Positions 5,798 through 14,007 of a stretch of 37,339 bases of DNA are shown here, one piece after another. The DNA is from Gammaproteobacteria bacterium (GTDB lineage: Bacteria > Pseudomonadota > Gammaproteobacteria > Pseudomonadales > Azotimanducaceae), in the NCBI GenBank assembly GCA_004357385.1, contig SMWF01000119.1, forward strand, positions 1 through 37,339. Reading direction: 5' to 3'. Position numbers and translations under genes: made by a program. Within the stretch, counting starts at the first letter, position 1. Each line of letters begins with the position of its first letter. The notes beneath the pieces were generated by a model. The model was given only the letters and a program-made list of their open reading frames with translations. It was not told where the DNA came from and did not search any database.

Positions 5798-7990
5798 TTA
5801 AGAAAGAACCCGTGCAAGCGTTACCCGAAACTCGGCCCCGGGCTCGCGATTGCGGACGTCCACGGATCCCCGCATTGCCAGCACCAGCTGGTGAACCAGG
5901 GCGAGCCCGATGCCCGTGCCCACCGTTTCCCGGGTGAGTTCGCTCTCGGTACGATAGAACAGCCGGAAGATCTTCTTCATCTGATCATCAGGTACGCCGG
6001 GTCCGTGATCGCGCACCGTGAAACGCACGCCATCACTACCTGACGCCCGGCTGCCGATCTCGATCAATCGACGTTCCGTCCCACCGGAAAACTTGAGGGC
6101 GTTGTCGACCAGGTTAATCATCACCTGGGAGAAGCAATCCGCATCGGCCAGCACCTGAACGCGCTCCAGTGCGGCGTCGCGGGCAACGCGCAGCACGAAC
6201 CCGGCACGCTCGACCTGGGAAGCGATTTTGGACTCGGTCAGGTCCAGCAGTTCCGCAACCGCGATCGGTTTGAGGTCGAACTGCGGATCGTTGCGGGTCA
6301 ACTGCGCCAGTTGCAACACGTTGGTGATCAGTCGCGACAGGCGCTCGCTTTCCTCACAGATGAAATCGTAGTAACTCTGCTTCTTGTCTTCGTCCGCCCA
6401 ACCCGCCTGCAGCATCTCGCCATACATGCGGATCGACGTGAGCGGGGTCTTCAGTTCGTGACTGACGGCCGACACGAAATCCTGTTGCTGGCGATTGAGA
6501 TTGATCTGCCCCAGACCCAACCGATAGATCAAGGCAAATCCCCCCACCAGCACCAACCCCAGCACCACAGAAACCCACACCACCACGCTGGCGCCTGGTC
6601 CGACGGGCAGTCGCGTCACCGTGAAGATGAGTTCCAACGCACCCAACGGCTCGCTCAGGCGCGCCCGGTACAGCAGCGCGCCGGTCAAGTCCGCCGCGCT
6701 GGTCACATAGCTGCGCTTACCCGGAGCGCTCACGGTACGAACCACCTCGCCATACAGCGCCACAATCAGATCGCTCATGGCCGACAGTCCGGTCGCTTGA
6801 AAGGGGCGCTGGATCAGCGCATCGATGAACGGCTGCCGAGCCAGCAACGCCCCCTGAGTAATTCGTTGGCCCTCACGCCAGACCTTTCGATGCAGCACGA
6901 TGTGACCATCGTCGAGCACATTGAACTGAAACGGATCGATTTCACTCTCGAATGTATTAACCACCAGGCCGCCGGTTTTCTTCCCGGTCGCTATGTCTGC
7001 GTCAGTATCGGTAACGTCATTGGTATCCGCGAAAGCGTTCCCGGCGACAAGCGTCCCGCCCACGACCTGACGCTCCTTCAGCTCGGCAGGCTCCGGCAGA
7101 ACGGTTTGCTCGCGGCGCTTGGCGCGTTGTCCGACGATGGCGTCGCTCAGGTGCGGTGCGCTGGCCGGTTTGACGGGTTCATTGAGGAGGCCACTCAAGC
7201 GGCTCGCGTAGGGTGCGTCCAGTTTCAGATCTTCCACCCGTCCCAGGCCGGCATTCTTTTCCAGGCTGCGCTGTGCATAGGTATCGTCCAGCCGATCGAA
7301 GGCTTGCTGCGCCGACGCGGCTCCCAGTGGTGCCTCCCGTTCCAGCGACCGTTCGGGGACCGTCGGATTCCGCGCGACCCGCACCGATTCCTCCAAGGCG
7401 TTCATCTGCATCGCGGCATCTGACTCGCGATCGCTCCGGCTCATCAAGCCCACCAGTTTCACTTCGGATTCCACAGGAACATCGCGTGGTGTGGCGCGCA
7501 CCAGGCGGTTGGCACTGAGCACCCGCTGAATCTGTTGTTGCAACGCCAGGCGCGCACCATATTCCGTCGCCGAAATCCCGTACAGCGCGGGGTCTGTACC
7601 GGGCGGCGGCAGCAATGGGGTACTGGCCCTACCGTCGGCATCCACCTGGAAATAGCCGATCAATCCCGGCAGCGCGACCGCCACCGGAAAACTCGACAGG
7701 GGGGAGCGTTGCAGGAAGTTTGCCGTCGGATCGCCTTCGACAACCAGGAAACTGTAGTCCGAGTAGGCACGCGCTTCCTCGGTGGCAATCAGGCGGGTAA
7801 CACCGGCGTCGATGCGGGCCGCCAGTTCCTCGGCCATGACCCGATGCTGGTGGAATGCCTCCCACTTCAATTGGTCGTAGCTCTGATAGATCAGAAATCC
7901 GGTCGGCACCAGCAGCGCGAGGAAGAACACGGTCAGCAGCACCCGCAAGCGGTTGGGATTAAAGCCGTTGAGCAACGCGTTGCGCATCAT
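5798..7990 (-). CDS. Sensor histidine kinase with very large extracytoplasmic domain
   Basis: 730 aa. TM1 is at about 15-35 and TM2 at about 469-490. The roughly 430-residue region between is periplasmic by topology and matches no sensor domain that I recognise; parts (residues about 190-330) are low-complexity and charged. The cytoplasmic end is canonical: H511 in FVSAVSHELKTPL, N-box INLVDNALKF, G1 DHGPGVPD and G2 GTGIGLALVHQL. Its start directly abuts the stop of the response regulator gene, so the pair is co-translated. The facing pspA-like operon suggests that it senses envelope or membrane state. Most kinases of this class are 400-500 aa, so the size is notable. Confidence 0.93.
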   Translation of the reverse strand: MMRNALLNGFNPNRLRVLLTVFFLALLVPTGFLIYQSYDQLKWEAFHQHRVMAEELAARIDAGVTRLIATEEARAYSDYSFLVVEGDPTANFLQRSPLSSFPVAVALPGLIGYFQVDADGRASTPLLPPPGTDPALYGISATEYGARLALQQQIQRVLSANRLVRATPRDVPVESEVKLVGLMSRSDRESDAAMQMNALEESVRVARNPTVPERSLEREAPLGAASAQQAFDRLDDTYAQRSLEKNAGLGRVEDLKLDAPYASRLSGLLNEPVKPASAPHLSDAIVGQRAKRREQTVLPEPAELKERQVVGGTLVAGNAFADTNDVTDTDADIATGKKTGGLVVNTFESEIDPFQFNVLDDGHIVLHRKVWREGQRITQGALLARQPFIDALIQRPFQATGLSAMSDLIVALYGEVVRTVSAPGKRSYVTSAADLTGALLYRARLSEPLGALELIFTVTRLPVGPGASVVVWVSVVLGLVLVGGFALIYRLGLGQINLNRQQQDFVSAVSHELKTPLTSIRMYGEMLQAGWADEDKKQSYYDFICEESERLSRLITNVLQLAQLTRNDPQFDLKPIAVAELLDLTESKIASQVERAGFVLRVARDAALERVQVLADADCFSQVMINLVDNALKFSGGTERRLIEIGSRASGSDGVRFTVRDHGPGVPDDQMKKIFRLFYRTESELTRETVGTGIGLALVHQLVLAMRGSVDVRNREPGAEFRVTLARVLS

Positions 7991-8695
7991 TCAACCGTCC
8001 GGCATCAAACGGTAACCGGCGCCGCGCACCGTGACGAGATTGATCGGTACCTTGGGATCCGGTTCGATCTTGCGGCGCAGTTTGGCGATGTGGATATCAA
8101 CAGTACGAGTCTCCAGGTCCACATCGCTGGCATAACCCCACACTCGCTGCAGCAACTCTTCGCGCGGCACCGGCCGCTCCGAGTTCGCCTTCAGGTACTG
8201 AAGAATGTCGATTTCCCGGCGGGTAAAGGTAAGCTCCTCCGTACCTCGCCGGCCAGCGAGGTTCTGCGCGTCGATCTCTACTTCACCGGCCAGCAGGATC
8301 TGGTTGGCAAGTTGGGCTACGACCTTCGAGCGGCGCAGCACTGCTTTGACACGCAGCACCAGCTGGGCCACGGAAAACGGTTTGCCGACGTAATCGTCGG
8401 CGCCCAGTTCAAGACCGCGAATGATGTCGTCGTCACTGACCTTGGCCGTCAACATGATGATGGGCAGGTCGCGGTCGACCTGGCGGATCGCGTTGCAGAT
8501 CTCAAAGCCGTCCATGCCCGGCAGCATCAGATCCAGAAGGATGAGATCGAACTGGCCGCTGAGCGCCTTGGCGAGGCCGGCGTTCCCGTCCTGGGCACTG
8601 TCGACCTCGTAGCCGTGAAACACGAATACGTCGACCAGCCCCGTGCGAATTGCGGTTTCATCCTCAATGACCAACAGACGAATTTTTCGTTCCAC
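7991..8695 (-). CDS. OmpR/PhoB-family response regulator
   Basis: 234 aa. The receiver domain has acidic pair E11/D12 and phospho-acceptor D55 (LILLDLMLPGMDGFE), and switch residues in MLTAK. The C-terminal winged helix (about 130-232) contains LTRREIDILQYL and TVDIHIAKLRRKI and ends GAGYRLMPDG. It is the cognate regulator of the kinase encoded immediately downstream. It probably binds the GTAAAA repeats in the intergenic region shared with the pspA-like operon, controlling both directions. Confidence 0.95.
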   Translation of the reverse strand: MERKIRLLVIEDETAIRTGLVDVFVFHGYEVDSAQDGNAGLAKALSGQFDLILLDLMLPGMDGFEICNAIRQVDRDLPIIMLTAKVSDDDIIRGLELGADDYVGKPFSVAQLVLRVKAVLRRSKVVAQLANQILLAGEVEIDAQNLAGRRGTEELTFTRREIDILQYLKANSERPVPREELLQRVWGYASDVDLETRTVDIHIAKLRRKIEPDPKVPINLVTVRGAGYRLMPDG

Positions 8696-8732
8696 GGTGG
8701 CTAGGCTACCAGCAGCGGCGCCGCGAGCGCAT

Positions 8733-8770
8733 GTAAAACTTAGGTAAAAGGCGCGCGCGCGTTTTTACCT
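8733..8770. promoter_or_regulatory. Candidate response-regulator box in divergent promoter
   Basis: GTAAAA occurs at 8733-8738 and 8744-8749, an 11-bp start-to-start spacing typical of tandem OmpR-type half-sites. A third copy is inverted at 8763-8768, so AGGTAAAA (8742-8749) and TTTTACCT (8763-8770) form a perfect 8-bp dyad around an alternating GC tract. The element lies 38 bp before the response regulator start and 73 bp before the pspA-like start. I could not place convincing -35/-10 boxes for either side. Confidence 0.6.
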
Positions 8771-8842
8771 GAACCTGTCTGTTTCGCTGCGCCCGGTCCT
8801 CCCAAGATGTCACTCGACACATTACCCAGCGGAGACCGTCCA

Positions 8843-9376
8843 ATGCCCATCATCAATCGAATCTCCCGGCTGTTCACGGCCGATCTGCACGCGGTGCTCG
8901 ATCGCATCGAAGAACCGGAAGTGCTGCTGCAACAGGCCATTCGGGAAATGGACGAAGCGGTCGCGGCCAGCGAGCAGAACATTGCGCGGCTGCGCCGCGA
9001 GCACGATCAATGGACGGTTCGCACGGCGGACATCGCGACGTCCCTGGACGACCTCGACGAACAGTTGGATGTCTGCTTCGCCTGCGACGAGGAGATGCTG
9101 GCGCGCGCGCTGGTCAAGCGCAAGCTCGAAACCCAGCGGCTGGCAAAGCACATCAGCGAGCGCCGCGATGCGCTCGCCGAGACCCTCGTGGCGAACGATG
9201 CACAACTCATTGAAGATCGCGACAGTCTCGATGCGCTGCGCGAAAAAGCCGAACTGTTGACCGAACGTCCGTCGGCAATCGATCAAAGTGGCGTGCTGTC
9301 CGGCGCGCGACCCGTCGGAGATGAAGAAGTGGACGTCGCGTTTCTGCGTGAAAAGCAACGCAGGAGCACATCATGA
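8843..9376 (+). CDS. PspA/IM30-family protein
   Basis: 177 aa, shorter than classical PspA (about 220). Start chosen at MPIINRISRLF, preceded by GCGGAGA; 12 further codons upstream are open but unlikely. The N-terminal amphipathic helix, the DRIEEPEVLLQQAIREMDEAV signature and long coiled-coil helices to about residue 150 are typical of this membrane-remodelling, ESCRT-III-like family. It probably polymerises on stressed inner membrane. First gene of a three-gene operon, with a 4-base overlap with the next gene. Confidence 0.9.
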   Translation: MPIINRISRLFTADLHAVLDRIEEPEVLLQQAIREMDEAVAASEQNIARLRREHDQWTVRTADIATSLDDLDEQLDVCFACDEEMLARALVKRKLETQRLAKHISERRDALAETLVANDAQLIEDRDSLDALREKAELLTERPSAIDQSGVLSGARPVGDEEVDVAFLREKQRRSTS

Positions 9377-9975
9377 GAACGCCTTTCCCATCCCCAATCC
9401 CACCCCCCTCTCCTACGCTGTTGCGAGGAGTGCTCGTCGCCCTGGTGCTGAGCCTGGTCGGAGGCGCCACATTCGCGGGGCTGAGCCATCTGGTGGACCC
9501 CGCCACCGCGTTGCGCCTGGTCGTTGCGCTGCTGGGCGGAAGCTATGTGTGCTGGCTGGTCTCGCGCAGCGGTGCGCGCATCGGTCGTGTCACCTCGGTG
9601 GTCGGCTGGAGCGCGGGCGCCGTCGCACTCATGTTCAGCCCAGTCGCACTGCCGCTGTACCTGCTGGTGCACGTTGCACTCATCTGGCTGATCCGCTCGC
9701 TGTACTTCCATACGAGCGTACTGCCCGCCTTGTTCGACCTGGCGCTGAGCGGCTTGAGTATCGCCGCGGCCGTCTGGGCCGCCGAGCAATCAAACAGCGT
9801 TTTCCTTGCCGCCTGGTGTTTCTTTCTCGTGCAGTCGTTCTTCGTGGTGATTCCGCGGACGTTGAATCACCGAACGACTCAACCGACCGATGCAGCCGAC
9901 GAAATCAACCCGCCTTTCCAACGCGCGCAACGCACGGCGGAAGCCGCGTTGCGCCGAATCTCTACCAACAGTTGA
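9373..9975 (+). CDS. Integral membrane protein of the pspA-VWA operon
   Basis: 200 aa. After a proline-rich start (PSPIPPPSP) there are about five or six hydrophobic spans (around 18-38, 45-62, 70-90, 92-108, 115-137, 140-160), then a polar cytoplasmic-looking tail of about 35 residues. No family recognised. Its ATG overlaps the PspA-like stop (ATGA), so stoichiometric production is likely. By context it could be the membrane anchor or partner of the PspA-like and VWA proteins. Confidence 0.8.
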   Translation: MRTPFPSPIPPPSPTLLRGVLVALVLSLVGGATFAGLSHLVDPATALRLVVALLGGSYVCWLVSRSGARIGRVTSVVGWSAGAVALMFSPVALPLYLLVHVALIWLIRSLYFHTSVLPALFDLALSGLSIAAAVWAAEQSNSVFLAAWCFFLVQSFFVVIPRTLNHRTTQPTDAADEINPPFQRAQRTAEAALRRISTNS

Positions 9976-9985
9976 GGAGCCACCC

Positions 9986-11182
9986 ATGAAATCACTCATC
10001 ATTGCGACCGCTCTGGCGGTACTGACGGCCGGTGCCGTGGCGTTCTACCCCGCGTTGAACACCGTCGCCACCGTTCGACATTCCATCGCGCCCCCGGTGA
10101 ACATCGTGCCCTTCACGCGGCCGAAGATCGAAGTCGTGTTCGTACTCGACACCACGAGTAGCATGAGCGGCATGATCGAAGCGGCGAAGGAAAAGATCTG
10201 GTCGATCGCCAGCACCATGGCGTCCGCGCAACCCGCACCCGAGATAAAGATCGGGCTGGTCGCGTTCCGTGATCGCGGCGATCGCTACGTGACCCAGGTG
10301 ATCGACCTCTCCGAGGATCTCGATTCGATGTACGCCACACTCATGGACTTTCGTGCCGAAGGCGGCGGCGACGGACCGGAAAGTGTCAACCAGGCGCTGC
10401 ACGAGGCCGTGCAGACGATCTCCTGGAGTCAGGATCCGGACAGCTATCAGGTGATCTTCCTGGTGGGCGATGCGCCACCACACATGGACTATCAGGACGA
10501 CGTCAAGTATCCAGAGACCCTGGCAGCGGCCCGCATGAAGGGTATCGTCGTCAACACGATCCAGTGTGGTGACAACCCAGCCACCAGACGACAGTGGACT
10601 CAGATCGCCCAACTCAGCCAGGGCAGGTATTTCAACGTTGCCCAGAGCGGTGATGCGGTTGCGATCTCGACACCTTACGACCTGGAGCTCGCCAAGCTCT
10701 CCGAGGCGCTGGACGATACCCGTCTGTACTACGGCACCGAAGAAGAGAAAGTAGCGCAGGACCGCAAGCTGGCCGCCACCGCGAAGCTGCACGCCGAAGC
10801 ATCGGTGGAGTCCCGGGCGCGACGCGCCTCCTACAACACATCGGTTGCCGGTACCGCAAACTTTCTTGGCAACGGCGAGTTGATCGACGATATCATCGGG
10901 GGGCGCGTGGATCTCTCCGAGATCGACGCAGATGCCCTGCCGGCATCAATGCGAAGCTTGTCCGCGCCGGAGCAGCAGGCGTTGATCGCCGACGTTGCGG
11001 TAAAGCGTGATGCACTGCAGCGGCAGATCAAAGATCTCGCCAAGGAACGCGAGAGTTACATCGCCGAAAAGGTGGAAGAAGCGGGCGGTGCGGAAGACTC
11101 GCTGGATTACAAGATCTTCAGCGCCGTGCGCGATCAGGCGGGTAAGAAAGGACTCGTCTACGAAAACGGACCTTCCTACTAG
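9986..11182 (+). CDS. Exported von Willebrand factor type A domain protein
   Basis: 398 aa, start at MKSLIIATALAVL with GAGGAG upstream. A signal peptide or membrane anchor lies at about 1-25. The VWA domain (about 48-240) has the metal-site motif D55-T-T57-S-S59 (VLDTTSSMSG), followed by a Gly/Asp-rich stretch (EGGGDGPES) and LVGDAPPHMDY. The rest (about 250-398) is charged and helical, probably coiled coil. VWA domains bind ligands through a Mg ion at this site. Last gene of the operon, 10 bp after the membrane protein. The open frame upstream of this start overlaps the previous gene and is not used. Confidence 0.88.
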   Translation: MKSLIIATALAVLTAGAVAFYPALNTVATVRHSIAPPVNIVPFTRPKIEVVFVLDTTSSMSGMIEAAKEKIWSIASTMASAQPAPEIKIGLVAFRDRGDRYVTQVIDLSEDLDSMYATLMDFRAEGGGDGPESVNQALHEAVQTISWSQDPDSYQVIFLVGDAPPHMDYQDDVKYPETLAAARMKGIVVNTIQCGDNPATRRQWTQIAQLSQGRYFNVAQSGDAVAISTPYDLELAKLSEALDDTRLYYGTEEEKVAQDRKLAATAKLHAEASVESRARRASYNTSVAGTANFLGNGELIDDIIGGRVDLSEIDADALPASMRSLSAPEQQALIADVAVKRDALQRQIKDLAKERESYIAEKVEEAGGAEDSLDYKIFSAVRDQAGKKGLVYENGPSY

Positions 11183-11203
11183 ACCCTGTCGGTGCATGAC
11201 GAG

Positions 11204-11228
11204 AACCGGGGCGCCTGCGGTCCCGGTT
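11204..11228. terminator. Hairpin between convergent genes
   Basis: Perfect 7-bp stem AACCGGG (11204-11210) with CCCGGTT (11222-11228) around an 11-base loop, located 22 bp after the VWA gene stop and before the convergent acetyltransferase end. No T-run follows on the plus strand, so termination efficiency is uncertain. Confidence 0.5.
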
Positions 11229-11284
11229 TCGCCGGTGCCAGCGACTAGCAACTCAGGCAGCCCACTTTAGCGCGAAGCGTTGTC

Positions 11285-11980
11285 TCAGGTGATGTGAAAA
11301 TCCACACCGAACGCTGACAAACCGAGGCGGGTAGCGACATTCTGCGAAGCGACATTCTCCCACGAAGTGCTGTAGAAGGGATCCGCGCCCAGTTGGCGAA
11401 CCGCGCTCGCCCAGCCAGCGACAACGTTTACCGCATGACCCTTGCGACGATAGTCGCGCAGCGTTTCAACGCCCGCCTCGTGCGCGGCATCCGTTATCCG
11501 CGAGCTGGCACAGACGGAAACCGCCTGGCCGTCCTCAATCATCGCCATGAACGGTTGCCGGTGCGCTATGTCTGGTAGCCAGTCTTCAAAGCCACCGCGC
11601 AGCAGGTCCGCGTTCTCTTCACGAATAGCGACCGGTTGCCGCGTTGGAGTGACATTCGCACGAAACCAATAGGCCGGACCCGACCATATCCGCTGAACCC
11701 GCGCGTGCGTCGAAAGCAACCGAACATACTCATCGTAGTGCACGGGCATCTGCGCGAACGCATTCGCGACAGGTTCATCCTCGCATCGCTGACGAAGCTC
11801 GTCCGCGAGGTCGTCCGGCAGATCATCACGAAAACGGCACAGGGCACCGGCCGACGTTCTGCCGAGATAGAACCGTGGTGCAACACCGCCGTCCCGCTGA
11901 TTGATGGATACGATGCGCGAACGTTCATCATGCCTGAATTGTGCCTCGACGCGCCTGCGCATGAGTTCGGAATCGGTCAC
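11285..11980 (-). CDS. GNAT-family N-acetyltransferase
   Basis: About 231 aa from a GTG at 11980 with GAGG 6 bases upstream; an ATG at 11962 would give 225 aa. The C-terminal third shows the GNAT acetyl-CoA core: MAMIEDGQAVSVCASSRI, GVETLRDYRRKGHAVNVVAGW (the R/Q-x-x-G-x-A-like loop is RRKGHA) and the closing block SWENVASQNVATRLGLSAFG, as in FR47-type members. The acceptor is unknown. It follows the glutathione transferase gene by about 31 bp on the same strand, so the two probably form an operon. Confidence 0.85.
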   Translation of the reverse strand: MTDSELMRRRVEAQFRHDERSRIVSINQRDGGVAPRFYLGRTSAGALCRFRDDLPDDLADELRQRCEDEPVANAFAQMPVHYDEYVRLLSTHARVQRIWSGPAYWFRANVTPTRQPVAIREENADLLRGGFEDWLPDIAHRQPFMAMIEDGQAVSVCASSRITDAAHEAGVETLRDYRRKGHAVNVVAGWASAVRQLGADPFYSTSWENVASQNVATRLGLSAFGVDFHIT

Positions 11981-12011
11981 CGCATCCTCACTGATCGAAC
12001 CGGATCTGTGG

Positions 12012-12818
12012 TCAGACCCGCACCAGCACGACCTCGTCGTGGGCGTCGAGCGCCTCCAGGCCTTCTTCGATCGCGGTCGTGAAGCGCGCCATCGTGTTGG
12101 GTTCGCTACGGATGTCTCCCAACACGACATTGTAATGGTGCACCGCGTCGTGGGCGGGCACCGCACGCATCGCCTCCAGCCAACGCGTAATTTTAGGATA
12201 GGCCGAAAACTCGAACAGGTTCGCCCAGGTAAGCTGGGCGAGTTCCTCATAGCACGCGAGGTCGGCAATGCTCGGGCCGTCCGTCCCGCACACGTACGTG
12301 GAACCGTTCGAGAAGTAACCCTTTTCGATCAGTCCGGCGACCAGCTCCAGTGTCTTCCGGCCTTCGCCCAGCGGGTCCGGGCCATCCATGGTCGTACGGA
12401 TCGATTCCCGCAGGATGATGTCCAGCCCGTCGGTACCAGGGCCCCCGAACGCGATCGTAACGTGAGGCGCCATCAGCTTGAACGTCGCAAGCCGGGTCGT
12501 ACTGTGATGAAAGTGCAGATACTGGTTGATCCGCGCGCGGGTCTCGGGGTCGGTGGGACACAGGTCAGCCCAACCGTACTTGTCCGCCAGATAGAGAAGC
12601 ATCGCGGGCATTTCGTAGAGTACGAACTCGCCGTCGATGAGCACGGGGATCTGCCGCTTGGGGTTAAGCTTGGGCAATTCGGGCCCGCGCAATTCTGCGA
12701 GGTCGGCATGCAGCGTGAACGGCAGCCCTTTGCTGAGGCAGGCCCAGTAAACCGCCTTGGAAGGCTGGCTGGCGGGGTTGCCGTAGAGAATCAATCGCTT
12801 CGAACGTGCGCCCATCAT
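12012..12818 (-). CDS. Glutathione S-transferase family protein
   Basis: 268 aa with the ATG at 12818; a second ATG one codon later is equally good and neither has a strong ribosome site. The N-terminal thioredoxin-like domain (RLILYGNPASQPSKAVYW, PKRQIPVLIDGEFVLYEMPAML) contains the cis-Pro IPVL loop and the E-M/S-type glutathione gamma-glutamyl contact. The C-terminal helical domain includes YVCGTDGPSIADLACYEEL, where GPSIADL is the conserved N-capping box. Conjugates or isomerises electrophiles with glutathione. Probably in an operon with the GNAT gene downstream; divergent from nat. Confidence 0.9.
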   Translation of the reverse strand: MMGARSKRLILYGNPASQPSKAVYWACLSKGLPFTLHADLAELRGPELPKLNPKRQIPVLIDGEFVLYEMPAMLLYLADKYGWADLCPTDPETRARINQYLHFHHSTTRLATFKLMAPHVTIAFGGPGTDGLDIILRESIRTTMDGPDPLGEGRKTLELVAGLIEKGYFSNGSTYVCGTDGPSIADLACYEELAQLTWANLFEFSAYPKITRWLEAMRAVPAHDAVHHYNVVLGDIRSEPNTMARFTTAIEEGLEALDAHDEVVLVRV

Positions 12819-12995
12819 CCGATCAAGGTAGCCACACTTCACCTCGAGGTCCACCAGAGGTTCCATGCGTAGACGAAAGCCCCAGCCATTGCCTACCATC
12901 AATCTCGCCGGGTTCGTGGAAGACGGAATGGAAAACGGTGAGATTGCACTGTGGTTGGAGGAGGGGCGGCGGGACGATTGGGAAAGGCGCGAACC

Positions 12996-13808
12996 ATGAA
13001 GCTGACGGACTACCTTGCCCGGATCGACTACCAGGGACCGGTCGCCCCGAACCTCGCCTGCCTGAACGCCGTGCACCGGCAGCATCTGCTGAACGTCCCG
13101 TACGAAAATCTGGACGTGCAATTCGCGCGCCCGGTGGATCAGGACATCGAGCGAATTTTCGAGAAGATCGTTCACCGGCATCGCGGCGGGTGGTGCTACG
13201 AGATGAACGGGCTGTTGTGCTGGGCGCTGCGCGAGATCGGTTTCGACGTCATGCGCATGACCGGGGGCGTAATGCGCAAAGAGCGCGGCAACGAAGCGCT
13301 GGGCAATCATCTGGTGCTGTGTGTCGAACTCGATGGTCCGTACATCGCCGATGCGGGCCTGGGCGATGGGTTGCTGGAGCCCACTCCGTTACGTCCCGGC
13401 ACGTTTACCCAGGGCCATCGCCAGTTTCGGTTGGAGCCGCTCGAGGACAACTTGTGGCGTTTTCACAACTATCCAGGTGCGATGCCACCCTCGTTCGACG
13501 TCCGCCACGAGCCCGCCGATGAAGACCTTCTGGCGGAAACCTGCGAGGCGTTACAGTCCGACCCGAAATCCATGTTCCGCCAGAATCTCATCTGCTATCG
13601 TGCCCGCGCCGATGGCACCTCCATGCTGCTCGGCCGGGTGCTGGCACGCTCAAACGCGGCGGGAACAACCAAGACGTTGTTGAACTCGGCACAGGAATTT
13701 ACTGATGCGCTTACCCGCGTCTTTGGCCTGCACGATACCGAGAACACCGACCTCTGGCCCCAGGTAGCGGCCCGGCACGAGGAATTGTTCGGCGATGCGG
13801 CCCGTTGA
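12996..13808 (+). CDS. nat: Arylamine N-acetyltransferase
   Basis: 270 aa, normal length. The catalytic triad is all present: C67 in RGGWCYE, H105 in GNHLVL and D119 in IADAGLGDG. The N-terminus has the family block LLNVPYENLD. Transfers acetyl groups from acetyl-CoA to arylamines and hydrazines, or in some actinobacteria and pseudomonads to natural-product amines. The ATG at 12996 is preferred because homology-like sequence begins at MKLTDYLARI; a GGGAAAG stretch lies upstream. Divergent from the GST gene, which suggests a small detoxification cluster. Confidence 0.95.
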   Translation: MKLTDYLARIDYQGPVAPNLACLNAVHRQHLLNVPYENLDVQFARPVDQDIERIFEKIVHRHRGGWCYEMNGLLCWALREIGFDVMRMTGGVMRKERGNEALGNHLVLCVELDGPYIADAGLGDGLLEPTPLRPGTFTQGHRQFRLEPLEDNLWRFHNYPGAMPPSFDVRHEPADEDLLAETCEALQSDPKSMFRQNLICYRARADGTSMLLGRVLARSNAAGTTKTLLNSAQEFTDALTRVFGLHDTENTDLWPQVAARHEELFGDAAR

Positions 13809-13813
13809 TCGAG

Positions 13814-13834
13814 GCGAGGGGTTGCACCCCTCGC
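13814..13834 (+). terminator. Hairpin after nat
   Basis: Perfect 8-bp stem GCGAGGGG / CCCCTCGC with loop TTGCA, six bases after the nat stop. No T-tract follows, so it may be a weak terminator or an RNA-stabilising hairpin. Confidence 0.5.
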
Positions 13835-14007
13835 TGGGTAGGCTAGAAGGGCCGTGCTTGCGCGAATGCTAACGAGTATGTACGCGGAGTGTCTATCAGC
13901 CATACCCGGAACCATGCCGCAGATACGGAGCCTCGGCGTAGACGTATCCCTGAGACCCGACCAGAATAACGGGTGGATGTTCTTCGCCGCACAAGGAGAT
14001 TGCCAGC

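Noticed and set aside
4958..6043. A 361-codon plus-strand open frame
   Set aside because: It crosses the P450-kinase junction in antisense; both minus-strand genes are unambiguous.
7535..8704. A 389-codon plus-strand open frame
   Set aside because: It is antisense to the response regulator and the kinase N-terminus, and its product is low-complexity with no domain pattern.
8751..8761. GCGCGCGCGCG tract as Z-DNA or a slippage locus
   Set aside because: It is short and intergenic, and is adequately explained as the spacer of the dyad; I have no evidence of variation.
12819..13310. N-terminal extension of the glutathione transferase
   Set aside because: The frame is open for 164 more codons, but this part is antisense to nat and the GST fold begins at the chosen start.
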